Shown here: piece by piece, positions 43,463 through 52,497 of the stretch
How the letters are laid out: every line of letters starts with the position of its first letter
Numbering within the stretch: position 1 is the stretch's first letter
Source of the DNA: DASWIG01 sp965371445
GTDB lineage: Bacteria; Acidobacteriota; Thermoanaerobaculia; Multivoradales; J023
Assembly (NCBI GenBank): GCA_965371445.1
Contig: CBDUYN010000054.1
Coordinates: forward strand, 1 to 53,582
DNA length: 53,582 bases
Direction of reading: 5' to 3'
Made by a program: the position numbers and the translations under genes
The notes under the pieces: model-generated
The model's input: the letters and a program-made list of their open reading frames with translations, nothing else
The model's database searches: none
Told to the model about the DNA's origin: nothing

Positions 43463-44556
43463 GACGTCCGGATCCCGTGTTGCGAGACGTTCAAGATGAC
43501 CCCGCAGGCCGTCAAGGTGACGACCATCGACGAGCCGCCGTGGGAGATGAAGGGCAGGGGAACGCCGGTCGTCGGCAAAAGCGCCAGCGCGACGCTCATG
43601 TGTAGAAAAGCCTGCACTCCCAAGAGCGCCGTAAAGCCCCAGGCGAGATAGCGTCCGAGCTCGTCGGGTGCGGAAAGGCCGGCGAGAACCCCCCGCCACA
43701 GGAAGACGGCGAAGAGAGCGAGAAGCATGGACGCGCCCACAAAACCCAGCTCCTCGGCGACGATCGAGAAGATGAAGTCGGCGTGCGGCGAGGGCAGGAA
43801 GTAAAGCTTCTGGACCGAGTTGCCCGGTCCCAGGCCGAAAAGCCCTCCCGAGCCGACCGCGATCAGGGATTGCAGGAGTTGGAAGCCGCTGTCCAGCGCG
43901 TCGCCCTCCGGGTCGAGAAAAGCGAGCCAGCGTTTCAGCCGGTAGGGCACCAGCATGATCGACACGCCGACGATTGGCAAGAGCATGGCGCCGCTGATCA
44001 GCAGGTAACGCAGCGAGATCCCGGCAAGGATGAGCATCAGGAAGGGCGGCACGCAGATCAGGACCGCCGTCCCCAGATCGCCTCCCAGAAGCACCAGGGT
44101 GGCGACCAGAGCCGTGGCGAAGCTCGTGGGGATCAGAAAGGAATAGGTCGAGAGCCGATCGCTCTTGCGATCGATCTGGTAGGCGATGAAAGCGACCAGC
44201 GCCAGCTTCGCGATCTCCGACGGCTGCACCGAGACTCCGCCGACGAAAAACCACCGCCGGGAGTTGTTGAGCGCCGACGCAAAAAGCACTCCGACGAGCA
44301 GCAGCAAGGAACCGATCAGGATCGCGTAGGTGATGACCGGACGCTTCAACAACCGATAGTCGACGTGGAGCAGCACGAGCATCGCGGTGAAGCCGATCGC
44401 CGCGGCGATCGTCTGCCTGACGAAGAAGGGATTGATCGTAAATCCGCGCTCGCTCGCCAAGACGGCGCTCGCCGAGTACACCATCACGAGCCCGAGCCCC
44501 GTCAACAGGACGACGGTGAGGAAAAGCAGACGATCGACCACCAGCTTCTGCGCCAT
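43450..44556 (-). CDS. ftsW: Septal peptidoglycan polymerase FtsW
   Basis: This 368-aa SEDS-family glycosyltransferase has about ten membrane segments. Conserved features include VMVYSASAV near the N-terminus, the catalytic-Asp-containing LVLLGGDLGTAVLI, RLKRWLAFLDPEGDALDSGF and the C-terminal TTGVPLPFISHGGSSM. It works with FtsI. It directly follows mraY with a 15-bp gap, where murD would normally lie. Confidence 0.96.
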   Translation of the reverse strand: MAQKLVVDRLLFLTVVLLTGLGLVMVYSASAVLASERGFTINPFFVRQTIAAAIGFTAMLVLLHVDYRLLKRPVITYAILIGSLLLLVGVLFASALNNSRRWFFVGGVSVQPSEIAKLALVAFIAYQIDRKSDRLSTYSFLIPTSFATALVATLVLLGGDLGTAVLICVPPFLMLILAGISLRYLLISGAMLLPIVGVSIMLVPYRLKRWLAFLDPEGDALDSGFQLLQSLIAVGSGGLFGLGPGNSVQKLYFLPSPHADFIFSIVAEELGFVGASMLLALFAVFLWRGVLAGLSAPDELGRYLAWGFTALLGVQAFLHMSVALALLPTTGVPLPFISHGGSSMVVTLTACGVILNVSQHGIRTSWLG

Positions 44557-44571
44557 GTTGCCTTTCTTTCT

Positions 44572-45657
44572 TCATCGCAGCTTCAGGGTCGAGAGTCCGA
44601 CGAGGGCGAAAAAGATCGCCAGGAGCCAGAACCGCACGATGATCTTCGGCTCGGCCCAGCCGTGGAGCTCGAAGTGATGGTGGAGCGGCGCCATGCGAAA
44701 GACCCGCTTGCCGGTGAGCTGGTAGGAGCCCACCTGGATCATGACCGAGAGCGCCTCCATGACAAAAAGCCCACCGACTAAAACCAGCACCAGCTCCTGC
44801 TTGGCCAGGACCGCCACGATACCGATCGCGCCGCCGAGGGCCAGCGAGCCGACGTCGCCCATGAAGACCTCGGCCGGGTGACAGTTGAACCACAGGAAAC
44901 CGAGGCTCGCGCCGACGAGAGCACCGCAAAAAATCGTCACCTCGCCGACCCCGGGAAGCGCCGCCACCTGGAGGTAGGCGGCCACCACCTGGTGGCCGGC
45001 GACGTAGGTGAAGATGGCGTAGGTGGCCGCGGCGACGAGCGTCGAGCCGATCGCCAGGCCGTCGAGGCCGTCGGTCAGGTTGACCGCGTTCGAAGACCCG
45101 ACGAGCACCAGCGCCACGAAGGGGACGTAAAACCACCCCAGTTGGATGACCAGGTTCTTGAAGAACGGAAAGGTCAGGGTGGGCTCGAAACCCATGTCGG
45201 CGGGCAGCTCCATCAAGATCACCGCCGCCGCCGCCGACACCAGCGTCAGCAGCAAGAGCTTCCCTCGCGCGGTCAGCCCCAGGTTGCGGCGCTTCCTCAC
45301 CTTGACGAAGTCGTCGACGAAGCCGATACCGCCAAAAGCCGCGGTCACGGCGACGGCCAGCCAGACGAAAGGATTCTTCAGGTTCGCCCACAGGAGCGTC
45401 GAGGCAAAAAGCGCGAAGAGGATCAAGAGGCCCCCCATCGTCGGGGTGCCGGCCTTGACGAGGTGGCTCTGCGGTCCGACCTCGCGGATGTTCTGGCCTA
45501 CGGAGAGCCTTCTCAGGGTGCGGATGAACCACGGTCCGAGGAGGATCGAAAGCAGGATCGCCGTGGCGGTCGCTCCCGCCGTCCGAAACGTGATGTATTG
45601 GAAGACGTTGAGAACGCCAAACTGCTCGTGGAGCGGATAGAGGAGGTGATAGAGCAT
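44572..45657 (-). CDS. mraY: Phospho-MurNAc-pentapeptide transferase
   Basis: This 361-aa integral membrane enzyme moves phospho-MurNAc-pentapeptide to undecaprenyl phosphate (lipid I). GTPTMGGLLIL, GFVDDFVKVRKRRN, NLTDGLDGLAIGS and the His-rich APLHHHFELHGW are the family landmarks. The ATG at 45657 overlaps the murF stop (ATGA). Confidence 0.97.
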   Translation of the reverse strand: MLYHLLYPLHEQFGVLNVFQYITFRTAGATATAILLSILLGPWFIRTLRRLSVGQNIREVGPQSHLVKAGTPTMGGLLILFALFASTLLWANLKNPFVWLAVAVTAAFGGIGFVDDFVKVRKRRNLGLTARGKLLLLTLVSAAAAVILMELPADMGFEPTLTFPFFKNLVIQLGWFYVPFVALVLVGSSNAVNLTDGLDGLAIGSTLVAAATYAIFTYVAGHQVVAAYLQVAALPGVGEVTIFCGALVGASLGFLWFNCHPAEVFMGDVGSLALGGAIGIVAVLAKQELVLVLVGGLFVMEALSVMIQVGSYQLTGKRVFRMAPLHHHFELHGWAEPKIIVRFWLLAIFFALVGLSTLKLR

Positions 45658-47048
45658 CAGCCGAGCTCCCCTCGTTCGTCGACGAGCGCCTGGACGACGG
45701 CTTCAAGAGCGATGCCCCGCGACCCCTTGACCAGGACGAGGTCGCCGTCTCGAACGGCGCGGCGAGCCCACTCGACGGCCGCGGCGGCGTCAGGGGCCCG
45801 CTCGGTCTCGGCGCCGCGCTCGCCGGCCGCGTCGAGGAGCTCCGCGGCCAGCTCGCCGACGCCCAGGATCGGCGAGAAGCCGAGCTCGGCCGCCCGCTCG
45901 CCGACCTGGCGGTGAAAGGCGGCGGCACCGTCGCCGAGCTCCAGCATGTCGCCGAGGACGGCCACGTGGCGGCGTCCCGGCAGGTGCCGGGCGCTCTTGA
46001 GGGCCTTGGTGGCGGCGTCGGGATTCGAGTTGTAGGAGTCGTCGACGAGGGTCACGCCGCCCCCCAGCCGGTGGACCTCGCCGCGGCCGGCGGCGGGCTC
46101 GAAGGACGCGGCGGCCGAGGCGATCTCGTCCAACGGGACGCCCAGGGCATGGGCGCAGGCGGCGGCCGCCAGGCAGTTTTCGGCGTTGTAGAGGCCGTGA
46201 AGCGACAGCTCCACCGTCACGGCCTCGCCGGACGCCCGGAGCTCGAAGCGGCTGCCGATCCGCCCGTCCGGGCGCGGCTCGGCAGGCGTCGCCATGACGT
46301 CGGCCTCGTTCTCGACGCCGTAGCGCACCTCGCGACCCGCATGACGGCGGGCGATGCGCTCGACCTCCGGGTCGTCGGCGTTCGAGACCACGAGCCCGTC
46401 GGCGGCGAGGCCCGCGAGGAGCCCCGCCTTGGCCTCGGCGATTCCCCGCAGGTTCTGGAAGCTCTCCAGGTGGACCGGGAGGATGTTGGTGAAAAGCGCC
46501 ACGTCGGGACGCCCCAGCCGGCTCACCCCGGCCAGCTCCCCCGGGGTCGACATGCCCATCTCGGCCACCATCCACTCGCAGCCGTCCTCGATCGCCATCA
46601 GCGCGATCGGGAAACCGTAGAGGTTGTTGAAGTTGCCGACGCTCTTCGAGGTCCGGAAGCGCCGGGCGAGCATCGCGGCCAGAAGCTCCTTGGTCGTCGT
46701 CTTGCCGGCCGATCCGGTCAGCCCCACGAGGTAGCGCGGGACCTCGGCGCGCACCGCCCGGGTCAGGGCGTGAAGCGCCTCGTAGGTGTCCTCGACGCGC
46801 AGCCAGGCGGCCGCGCCGCGCTCGGCGTCGACGTCGCGGTGGACGACGATCGCGCCGGCGCCGCGCCGCGCCGCCGTGCCGGCGTACTCGTGGCCGTCGA
46901 CCTGCTCGCCGGGCAGGGCGAAAAAAACCTCGCCGCCCTCGACGCGCCGGGAGTCGAGGACGCAACCGCGCCACAGGGCGGCCGGGTCGCCGGCGAGGAC
47001 GGCGGCGTCCATGGCCTTGGCGGCGAAAGCGGCGCTGCGCTCAACCAT
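45657..47048 (-). CDS. murF: UDP-MurNAc-tripeptide-D-Ala-D-Ala ligase
   Basis: This 463-aa ligase adds D-Ala-D-Ala. The ATP loop is LTGSAGKTTTKELLA, followed by VAEMGMSTPGELA and DDSYNSNPDA of the C-terminal domain. The ATG at 47048 overlaps the end of murE by 8 bp and is followed by VERSAAFAAKA. An in-frame extension to 47315 would lie inside murE and is rejected. Confidence 0.96.
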   Translation of the reverse strand: MVERSAAFAAKAMDAAVLAGDPAALWRGCVLDSRRVEGGEVFFALPGEQVDGHEYAGTAARRGAGAIVVHRDVDAERGAAAWLRVEDTYEALHALTRAVRAEVPRYLVGLTGSAGKTTTKELLAAMLARRFRTSKSVGNFNNLYGFPIALMAIEDGCEWMVAEMGMSTPGELAGVSRLGRPDVALFTNILPVHLESFQNLRGIAEAKAGLLAGLAADGLVVSNADDPEVERIARRHAGREVRYGVENEADVMATPAEPRPDGRIGSRFELRASGEAVTVELSLHGLYNAENCLAAAACAHALGVPLDEIASAAASFEPAAGRGEVHRLGGGVTLVDDSYNSNPDAATKALKSARHLPGRRHVAVLGDMLELGDGAAAFHRQVGERAAELGFSPILGVGELAAELLDAAGERGAETERAPDAAAAVEWARRAVRDGDLVLVKGSRGIALEAVVQALVDERGELG

Positions 47049-48591
47049 AGCGTCCCTCCGGAGCTGTCCCCCTAGGGGGATCAAGGGGGGGAGACACAGC
47101 GAAGCCGTGCTCGGCCAGGGCGGCGGCGATCTCCTCGTGGTCGGAGAACGGCACCACGCGCTCGCCGAAGATCTGTCCCTCCTCGTGGCCCTTGCCCGCC
47201 ACGACGACGCACCAGCGGCCGGGCTCGCCCGCGGCGACGGCGACGGCGCGGCGAATCGCCTCGCGGCGGTCGACGATTCGCTCGTAGGAGGTGTGGCCGC
47301 TCGCCTCGAGCCCAACGACCATGGCGTCGAGGATCGCCTCGGGGCCCTCGCTGCGCGGATTGTCGGAGGTGGCGATGGGGAGCTCCGCCCGCTCGCCGAC
47401 GACCCGGCCCATCTCGGGGCGCTTCCCCTGGTCCTTGTCGCCGCCGCAGCCGAAGACCACGACGAGGCAGCGGTCGCTCATCTCGCGAAGCGAGTCGAGC
47501 GCCGCGACGAGAGCGCCCGGTGTATGGGCGAAGTCGACGAGCGCCGGGAACTCCTGGCCGCGCTCGACTCTTTCCAGCCGTCCGCGGATCGTCGGCTGGG
47601 TGGCCAGGGTCTCGGCGACGAGGTTGTGCGGTAGCGCCAGGGCCTCGGCGGCGGTCACCGCCACGAGGACGTTCCACAGGTTGTAGCGGCCGAGCAGCGG
47701 TGTCGAGAGGGCGAGCTCGCCTCGGGGTGTCGCGAGGCGTAGCTCCATGCCGTCCAGGGTGAGGCAGGACTCGATCACCCGGACGTCGCCCTCCTCCTCG
47801 CCGCAAGTCAGGAAATCGGGGCGCGGCCGGCGCGAGCCGAGCTCTTCCGCAAGCCGCCGGCCGTAGGCGTCGACGAGCGCCACGACACCGCGTCCACCGT
47901 CTTTCAAGAGGTCGAAGACCCGGAGCTTGGCCTCGAAATAGCTCTCCATGTCGCGGTGGAAGTCGAGGTGGTCGCGGCTCAGGTTGGTGAAAAGCGCCAG
48001 GTCGAGCCCGAGCGAGGCGACCCGTCCCATGGCGAGCGCGTGCGAGGACACCTCCATCACCGCGGCCTGGGCCCCGTGGTCGGCCATCTCGCGCAGGATC
48101 CGGTAGAGGTCGGTGGCTTCCGGCGTGGTACGCAGCCCTCCGGCGGCGCCTTCGAGGTAGGACCGCTCTCCGAAGTGGTAACCGAGCGTGCCGATGAGCC
48201 CCGCCGGACGGCCGGCGGCGCCGAGGAGCCGGCCGATCAGGTGGATGACCGTCGACTTGCCGTTCGTGCCGGTCACGCCGACGAGAGTCAACCGCTCGTC
48301 GGGACGGCCGTTGACGCGGGCGGCGAGCGGCCCGAGGAGCGGGCGCGGGTCCTCCACCTCGACCCAGGGCACCTCGAGGCCTGCCGGCGGCGCTCCCGGA
48401 CCGACGGCGGCGACGGCGCCCGCCGACGCGGCCTGGGCCGAGAAGGCGCGGCCGTCGAAGCGCTCGCCGACGATCGCCACGTAGAGGTCGCCCGGGGCGA
48501 CGCGCCGCGAATCGTGGCAGATGCCGGTGACGTCGGGGTCCTGCGGCGGCAGGCGGACCGGCAACTCGTCGAAAAGCTCGTGCAGGAGCAT
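47041..48591 (-). CDS. murE: UDP-MurNAc-tripeptide synthetase (mDAP type)
   Basis: This 516-aa ligase has DSRRVAPGDLYVAI in domain 1, VGVTGTNGKSTVIHLI as the ATP loop and EVSSHALAMGRV. SDNPRSEGPEAIL supplies the DNPR motif associated with meso-diaminopimelate-adding MurE. The final residues (AVSPPLDPPRGTAPEGRYG) are encoded by the repeat element at 47064-47097, so the C-terminus has been altered. The ATG at 48591 comes 2 bp after the ftsI stop; a GTG six bases upstream is also in frame. Confidence 0.95.
   Translation of the reverse strand: MLLHELFDELPVRLPPQDPDVTGICHDSRRVAPGDLYVAIVGERFDGRAFSAQAASAGAVAAVGPGAPPAGLEVPWVEVEDPRPLLGPLAARVNGRPDERLTLVGVTGTNGKSTVIHLIGRLLGAAGRPAGLIGTLGYHFGERSYLEGAAGGLRTTPEATDLYRILREMADHGAQAAVMEVSSHALAMGRVASLGLDLALFTNLSRDHLDFHRDMESYFEAKLRVFDLLKDGGRGVVALVDAYGRRLAEELGSRRPRPDFLTCGEEEGDVRVIESCLTLDGMELRLATPRGELALSTPLLGRYNLWNVLVAVTAAEALALPHNLVAETLATQPTIRGRLERVERGQEFPALVDFAHTPGALVAALDSLREMSDRCLVVVFGCGGDKDQGKRPEMGRVVGERAELPIATSDNPRSEGPEAILDAMVVGLEASGHTSYERIVDRREAIRRAVAVAAGEPGRWCVVVAGKGHEEGQIFGERVVPFSDHEEIAAALAEHGFAVSPPLDPPRGTAPEGRYG
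47064..47097. repeat. Third copy of the GC-rich element, at the murE end
   Basis: CTGTCCCCCTAGGGGGATCA followed by AGGGGGGGAGACAC is the inverted form of the element in ftsQ with one or two changes. It forms the last codons of murE and lies just before the murF start. Confidence 0.85.
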
Positions 48592-48593
48592 GC

Positions 48594-50537
48594 TCACATC
48601 GCCTCCGGTCTCAAGTAGAGCTTCACCGAGCGGGCGGCGACTTCGAGCGGCGTGCCGGGCGGCGGCTCCTGGCGATGGACGGCACCGTGCCCGTCGAGAG
48701 CCAGGGCGATCCCGAGGCGGCTCGACCGGGCGACGGCCTGGCGGGCCGTGAAGCCGGCGAAGTCGGGCAAGGTGCCCGGCGGTGTGGAGCGGCGTACCTC
48801 CCTGGCCGGGGCATAGGCCGCGAGGGCCGTCGTGCTCTCGCCGGGCCTCTGGCCGGGCCAGGTGGCGGGCGGCTCGCGTTCCGGGCGCGTGCCCAGGTAG
48901 AGCAGCGTCCGCTCGGCGATGGCCCGAAACGCCGGCGCCGCCACCTCGCTGCCGTGGTAGCGGGGCCACGGCTCGTCGAGGACGACGGCGGCCACCAGCA
49001 CCGGGTCGTCGACCGGGGCGAAGCCGACGAAGCTCGCGACGTAGCGGTTCTTCGCGTATCCCACGCCGGGCAGCGCTTTTTCGGCGGTGCCGGTCTTGCC
49101 GGCGGCGCGGTAGCCGGGCATCTGCGCCGACTTCCCGGTGCCCTCGAGCACCACGGACTCCAGCATGCGGCGTACGGTCCGTATCGACGAGGGCGAGATC
49201 GGCAGCCCCAGGACCTCGCTTGGGATCTTGCGGGGCTCTTCGCCCGGACGCTCGATCGAGGCCACGATGAAAGGCTTCATGAGCCGGCCGCCGTTGGCGA
49301 TCGCGGCGAAGGCGTTGGTCAGCTGAAGCGCCGTCACCGAGAGGCCCTGGCCGAAGGAGTGGTAGGCCGGCGTCAGGGCCGTCCACTTCTTGAGCGGATG
49401 CAGGATCCCGGCGCTTTCCGAGGGCAGGTCGACCCCGGTCGGCCGTCCGAAGCCGAAGGCCGTGACGGTGTCGAAGAGCTTCCGCCGGCCGGCGGCGTAC
49501 CCGATCTTGATCGCCCCGATGTTCGACGAATGGGTGATGATCTGGCTCACCGTCAGCATACCGAAGGGCCTGTGGTCCTTGATCAGCGTGCCGTGGAGGC
49601 GGATGCCGCCGTTCTCGCAGTCGTAGACGTCGCGGGGGTCGACGGCCCCGGCTTCGAGCGCCGCCGCCACGGTGACCATCTTGAAGGTCGAGCCGGGCTC
49701 GTAGGCGTCCATGACCGGCCGGTTGCGCCAGGTGTCCCTGGGGTAGCGGCCGAAGTGGTTGGGATCAAAAGTCGGGTGGGAGGCCATGGCGTAGATCGCT
49801 CCGGTCCGCGGATCGAGCACCACCGCCATGCCGGTCCTGGCGTTGGAGCTCTTGACGGCCCGCTTCAGCTCGCGCTCGGTCAGGTGCTGGATCGTCGCGT
49901 CGAGCGTCAGGTAGAGGTCGCTTCCCGGCTTCGCCTCGGCCAGTTCGAGGTTCGGGTAGAGGACCGTGCCGTAGTGGGCGTCGCGCACCACGATCCGCCG
50001 GCCCGGCTCCGCGGCGACGATCCCTTCGTAGAGGTACTCCAGGCCCGCCAGGCCCGAGTTGTCGGTCCCGACGTAGCCGAGCACCGCCGCCGCCAGGCTC
50101 CCTTTCGGGTAGTAGCGCTTGTTCTCGGGCACGAAGAGGACCCCTGGCAACTCGAGAGCGCGGATCTTCTCGGCCCGTGGCGGGTCGATCTTGCGCTTCA
50201 CCCAGACGAAGCCGCGGTCCGAGTCGAGGTCCCGGGCAAGCTTTTCCCGATCGAGGCCGAGCTGCTCGGCGAGGACCGCGGCGGTCCCTTCGGCGTCCTC
50301 GACGTGCGACGGGTCGGCGGCCACCGACACGACCTCCACCGAGACGGCGAGCTCGTGTCCGCGGCGGTCGTAGATCGTGCCGCGCGGCGGCTTCAGCTCC
50401 ACGAGGTGGTTCTGCTGCCGCTCGGCCCGCTCGCGGTAATGATCGTGGCGCACGACCTGCAGCTGATAGAGCCGCAGGCCCAGGGCGAGGAGCCACGAGA
50501 GGGCAAGGCCGAGGATGAAGAAAAAGCGGCGGTTCAC
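48594..50537 (-). CDS. ftsI: Division transpeptidase FtsI (PBP3)
   Basis: This 647-aa class B penicillin-binding protein starts at a GTG overlapping the ftsL stop. It has an N-terminal transmembrane helix (FFFILGLALSWLLALGLRLY), the PBP dimer region with LKPPRGTIYDRRG, the active-site EPGSTFKMV, SSN in THSSNIGAIKIG and KTGTAEK. The last 65 residues look like a single PASTA domain (PPGTLPDFAGFTARQAVARS). It makes septal crosslinks together with FtsW. Confidence 0.96.
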   Translation of the reverse strand: MNRRFFFILGLALSWLLALGLRLYQLQVVRHDHYRERAERQQNHLVELKPPRGTIYDRRGHELAVSVEVVSVAADPSHVEDAEGTAAVLAEQLGLDREKLARDLDSDRGFVWVKRKIDPPRAEKIRALELPGVLFVPENKRYYPKGSLAAAVLGYVGTDNSGLAGLEYLYEGIVAAEPGRRIVVRDAHYGTVLYPNLELAEAKPGSDLYLTLDATIQHLTERELKRAVKSSNARTGMAVVLDPRTGAIYAMASHPTFDPNHFGRYPRDTWRNRPVMDAYEPGSTFKMVTVAAALEAGAVDPRDVYDCENGGIRLHGTLIKDHRPFGMLTVSQIITHSSNIGAIKIGYAAGRRKLFDTVTAFGFGRPTGVDLPSESAGILHPLKKWTALTPAYHSFGQGLSVTALQLTNAFAAIANGGRLMKPFIVASIERPGEEPRKIPSEVLGLPISPSSIRTVRRMLESVVLEGTGKSAQMPGYRAAGKTGTAEKALPGVGYAKNRYVASFVGFAPVDDPVLVAAVVLDEPWPRYHGSEVAAPAFRAIAERTLLYLGTRPEREPPATWPGQRPGESTTALAAYAPAREVRRSTPPGTLPDFAGFTARQAVARSSRLGIALALDGHGAVHRQEPPPGTPLEVAARSVKLYLRPEAM

Positions 50538-50965
50538 GGTCCGTCCTCCCGCGTCCGTCCAGGGTCCGGCCGTCCGGGGGCCGGCCTCCCGGCATCCTCG
50601 AGGCGCCGCCGCTGCGGCGTCTCGACCAGCTCTTCGAAAAAGAGGGTCTGCTCCAGGGTCGGCTCGACCATCCCCAGCTCCTCGCCGGCACGTTCGGCCA
50701 GGCGTTCGGGGTGGGCGAGGTACGCCGCTTCCAGGCGCCACTGGCGCTCGACCTCGAGGAGCTTGTGGAGGCGCTTTTCCAGCTCGTCGACGCGGTAGCC
50801 GGTGCGGAGGATCTCGATGTGGACCCAGGTGTAGGCGAAAAGCCCCCCGCCGAGGACCAGGACCGCCGCCAGCACGCCGAGCAGCTCGCGCAGCAGGCGC
50901 CGATCGCGCTCGCGTACGAGGTAGGTGTTCTCCACCCGGCGGTGAACGGCGTAGGGACTGGCCAC
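50534..50965 (-). CDS. ftsL: FtsL-like division protein
   Basis: This 143-aa small protein has one transmembrane helix (about 28-46, LLGVLAAVLVLGGGLFAYTW) after a charged N-terminus. A periplasmic coiled coil follows (VDELEKRLHKLLEVERQWRL), then AERAGEELGMVEP, the usual FtsL end, and a Pro/Arg-rich tail. The sequence is weakly conserved by nature, so identity rests on topology and place between rsmH and ftsI. The gap to rsmH is 3 bp. Confidence 0.85.
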   Translation of the reverse strand: MASPYAVHRRVENTYLVRERDRRLLRELLGVLAAVLVLGGGLFAYTWVHIEILRTGYRVDELEKRLHKLLEVERQWRLEAAYLAHPERLAERAGEELGMVEPTLEQTLFFEELVETPQRRRLEDAGRPAPGRPDPGRTREDGP

Positions 50966-50968
50966 CTT

Positions 50969-51955
50969 CTAGAGCCTCCGCGCCGCACGCAGCCGCGCCG
51001 ACCGGCTCCGGGGATTGCGCTCCACCTCCGCCGCGTTCGGGCGTACGACCTTCTTCGTCAGGACTTCGATCACCTGCGTCTCCGCCCTGGGACGGCCGGT
51101 GATCGGTTCGATCTCGCCGGTCGCCAAGTCGCGCAGCGTGTGCTTGACCTCTCGGTCCTCCAGGCTCTGGTAGGAGATCACCACCAGCCGGCCGTTCTGC
51201 TCCAGCATGTTGACCGAGCTCTTCAGAAGCCCCTTGAGCTCGTCCAATTCGGCGTTGACCTCCATGCGCAGAGCCTGGAACGTCTGGGTCGCCGGGTGGA
51301 TCCGCTTCCGGCGCGGCCCGCGCAGTACCGGCTTCACCTCCTCGATCAGGCGGCGAAGCTCGCCGGTCGTCTCCAGCGGACGAATCGTCCGGCGCTCGAC
51401 GATCGCCCGGGCGATTTGCCGGGCGTAGCGTTCCTCACCGTAGACGCGTAGCAGTCGTCGAAGCTCTTCCTCGGAGTAGCTCCGGAGCACATCTTGAGCC
51501 GTCATGTCGTCTTCCTGCCTCTCCTCCCCCATGCGCATGTCGAGGGGGCCGTCGTGCATGAACGAAAAACCTCGCGCCGGCGTCTCGAGCTGCATCGACG
51601 AGACGCCGAGATCCGCCAACACCCCGCTCACCTTGGCGAGCCCGCAGCCGCGGAGCAGATCCTCCAACTCGGCGAAACGGCCTTGCAGGATCCGGACGCG
51701 CTCTCCAAAGCGTCCGAGGCGCTCTCGCGCCACCTGCAAGGCCCAGGGATCGCGGTCGATCCCGACGAGCCGGGCCTCGGCGAAGCGTTCGAGGAGCGCC
51801 GCGGCATGGCCTCCGAGGCCCAGGGTGCAGTCGACCAGCCAGCCACTCGGTCCCCCTCCGGCCGCCGGTCCGCCGGCCGCCGGAGCCAGGAAGTCGAGGA
51901 CTTCCGCGGTCAAGACCGGCTGGTGCTGAGGTACCCATCCTGCCTCCGGGCTCAC
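50969..51955 (-). CDS. rsmH: 16S rRNA m4C1402 methyltransferase RsmH
   Basis: This 328-aa SAM-dependent methyltransferase (MraW) methylates C1402 of 16S rRNA. HQPVLTAEVLDFL opens it, DCTLGLGGHAAALLE is the SAM loop, DLGVSSMQLETPARGFSFMH is the signature, and HPATQTFQALRMEVN and SYQSLEDREVKH are near the end. It starts at a GTG overlapping the mraZ stop (GTGA). Confidence 0.96.
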   Translation of the reverse strand: MSPEAGWVPQHQPVLTAEVLDFLAPAAGGPAAGGGPSGWLVDCTLGLGGHAAALLERFAEARLVGIDRDPWALQVARERLGRFGERVRILQGRFAELEDLLRGCGLAKVSGVLADLGVSSMQLETPARGFSFMHDGPLDMRMGEERQEDDMTAQDVLRSYSEEELRRLLRVYGEERYARQIARAIVERRTIRPLETTGELRRLIEEVKPVLRGPRRKRIHPATQTFQALRMEVNAELDELKGLLKSSVNMLEQNGRLVVISYQSLEDREVKHTLRDLATGEIEPITGRPRAETQVIEVLTKKVVRPNAAEVERNPRSRSARLRAARRL

Positions 51956-52392
51956 ACTCCGAGCTCCGCAAGATCGTCGAAGTCCTCTTCGGTGAAGGGC
52001 TCTTCGACGAGCTTCTTGTCGAAGAGCTCCCGGTTCCAGATCTCGAGGTACCGGATGCGGCCGCTGACCACCACTTCACCGGCCATCTCCGCGCGTTCCC
52101 GCAGGATCTGGGGGACCACCACCCGGCCCTGGCTGTCGAGCCGCAGCTGCTGGCCGAAGTAGTTCACCCGTTCGAGGAACCGCTGCTTGGCACGGTTCGA
52201 CGAGGGGGCCTGGACCAGCCGCTCCTCGATCTCCTCCCACTCGGAGAGCGGATAGAGGATCGCCGATTCGCCCGTCACCGAGGTGATGAAGACCTCAGGC
52301 CCGTAGCGCTCTTCGAGAAGACGGCGAAACTCGGTCGGCACCTTGAGCCGGCCCTTGTCGTCGATCTTGGTTGGAGAGCTTCCACGGAACAT
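51952..52392 (-). CDS. mraZ: Transcriptional regulator MraZ
   Basis: This 146-aa protein has the double AbrB-like swapped-hairpin fold: FRGSSPTKIDDKGRLKVPTE near the start and RLDSQGRVVVPQILR in the second half. It is the first gene of the dcw operon and represses or activates it by binding repeats upstream. AAGGTGG lies about 7 bp before the ATG at 52392; a longer in-frame extension upstream to 52611 is not conserved. Confidence 0.96.
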   Translation of the reverse strand: MFRGSSPTKIDDKGRLKVPTEFRRLLEERYGPEVFITSVTGESAILYPLSEWEEIEERLVQAPSSNRAKQRFLERVNYFGQQLRLDSQGRVVVPQILRERAEMAGEVVVSGRIRYLEIWNRELFDKKLVEEPFTEEDFDDLAELGV

Positions 52393-52441
52393 CGGACTAC
52401 CACCTTGAGTGAAACGAGGTGGCAGCACCGTAACATCGTTG

Positions 52442-52497
52442 TCCACAAAAGTCCATTCTCTTCCACTACTTATGCCGACTCTTCCACTGCATTCCAC
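52442..52497 (-). promoter_or_regulatory. MraZ binding-site array
   Basis: On the minus strand GTGGA or TGGA elements begin at ten-base intervals. On the plus strand TCCA(C) is found at 52442, 52452, 52462, 52483 and 52493, with a degenerate TGCCG near 52473. MraZ is known to bind direct repeats with about 10-bp spacing upstream of its own gene. The array lies 50-105 bp upstream of the mraZ ATG and probably overlaps the operon promoter. Confidence 0.75.

Noticed and set aside
43463..45928. Long upstream extension of the murG frame through ftsW and mraY
   Set aside because: Only the part after the ATG at 43462 matches MurG; the rest overlaps intact mraY and ftsW in another frame.
48675..50798. 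707-codon open frame opposite ftsI
   Set aside because: It is the complement of a conserved ftsI with all PBP motifs; low-complexity translation.
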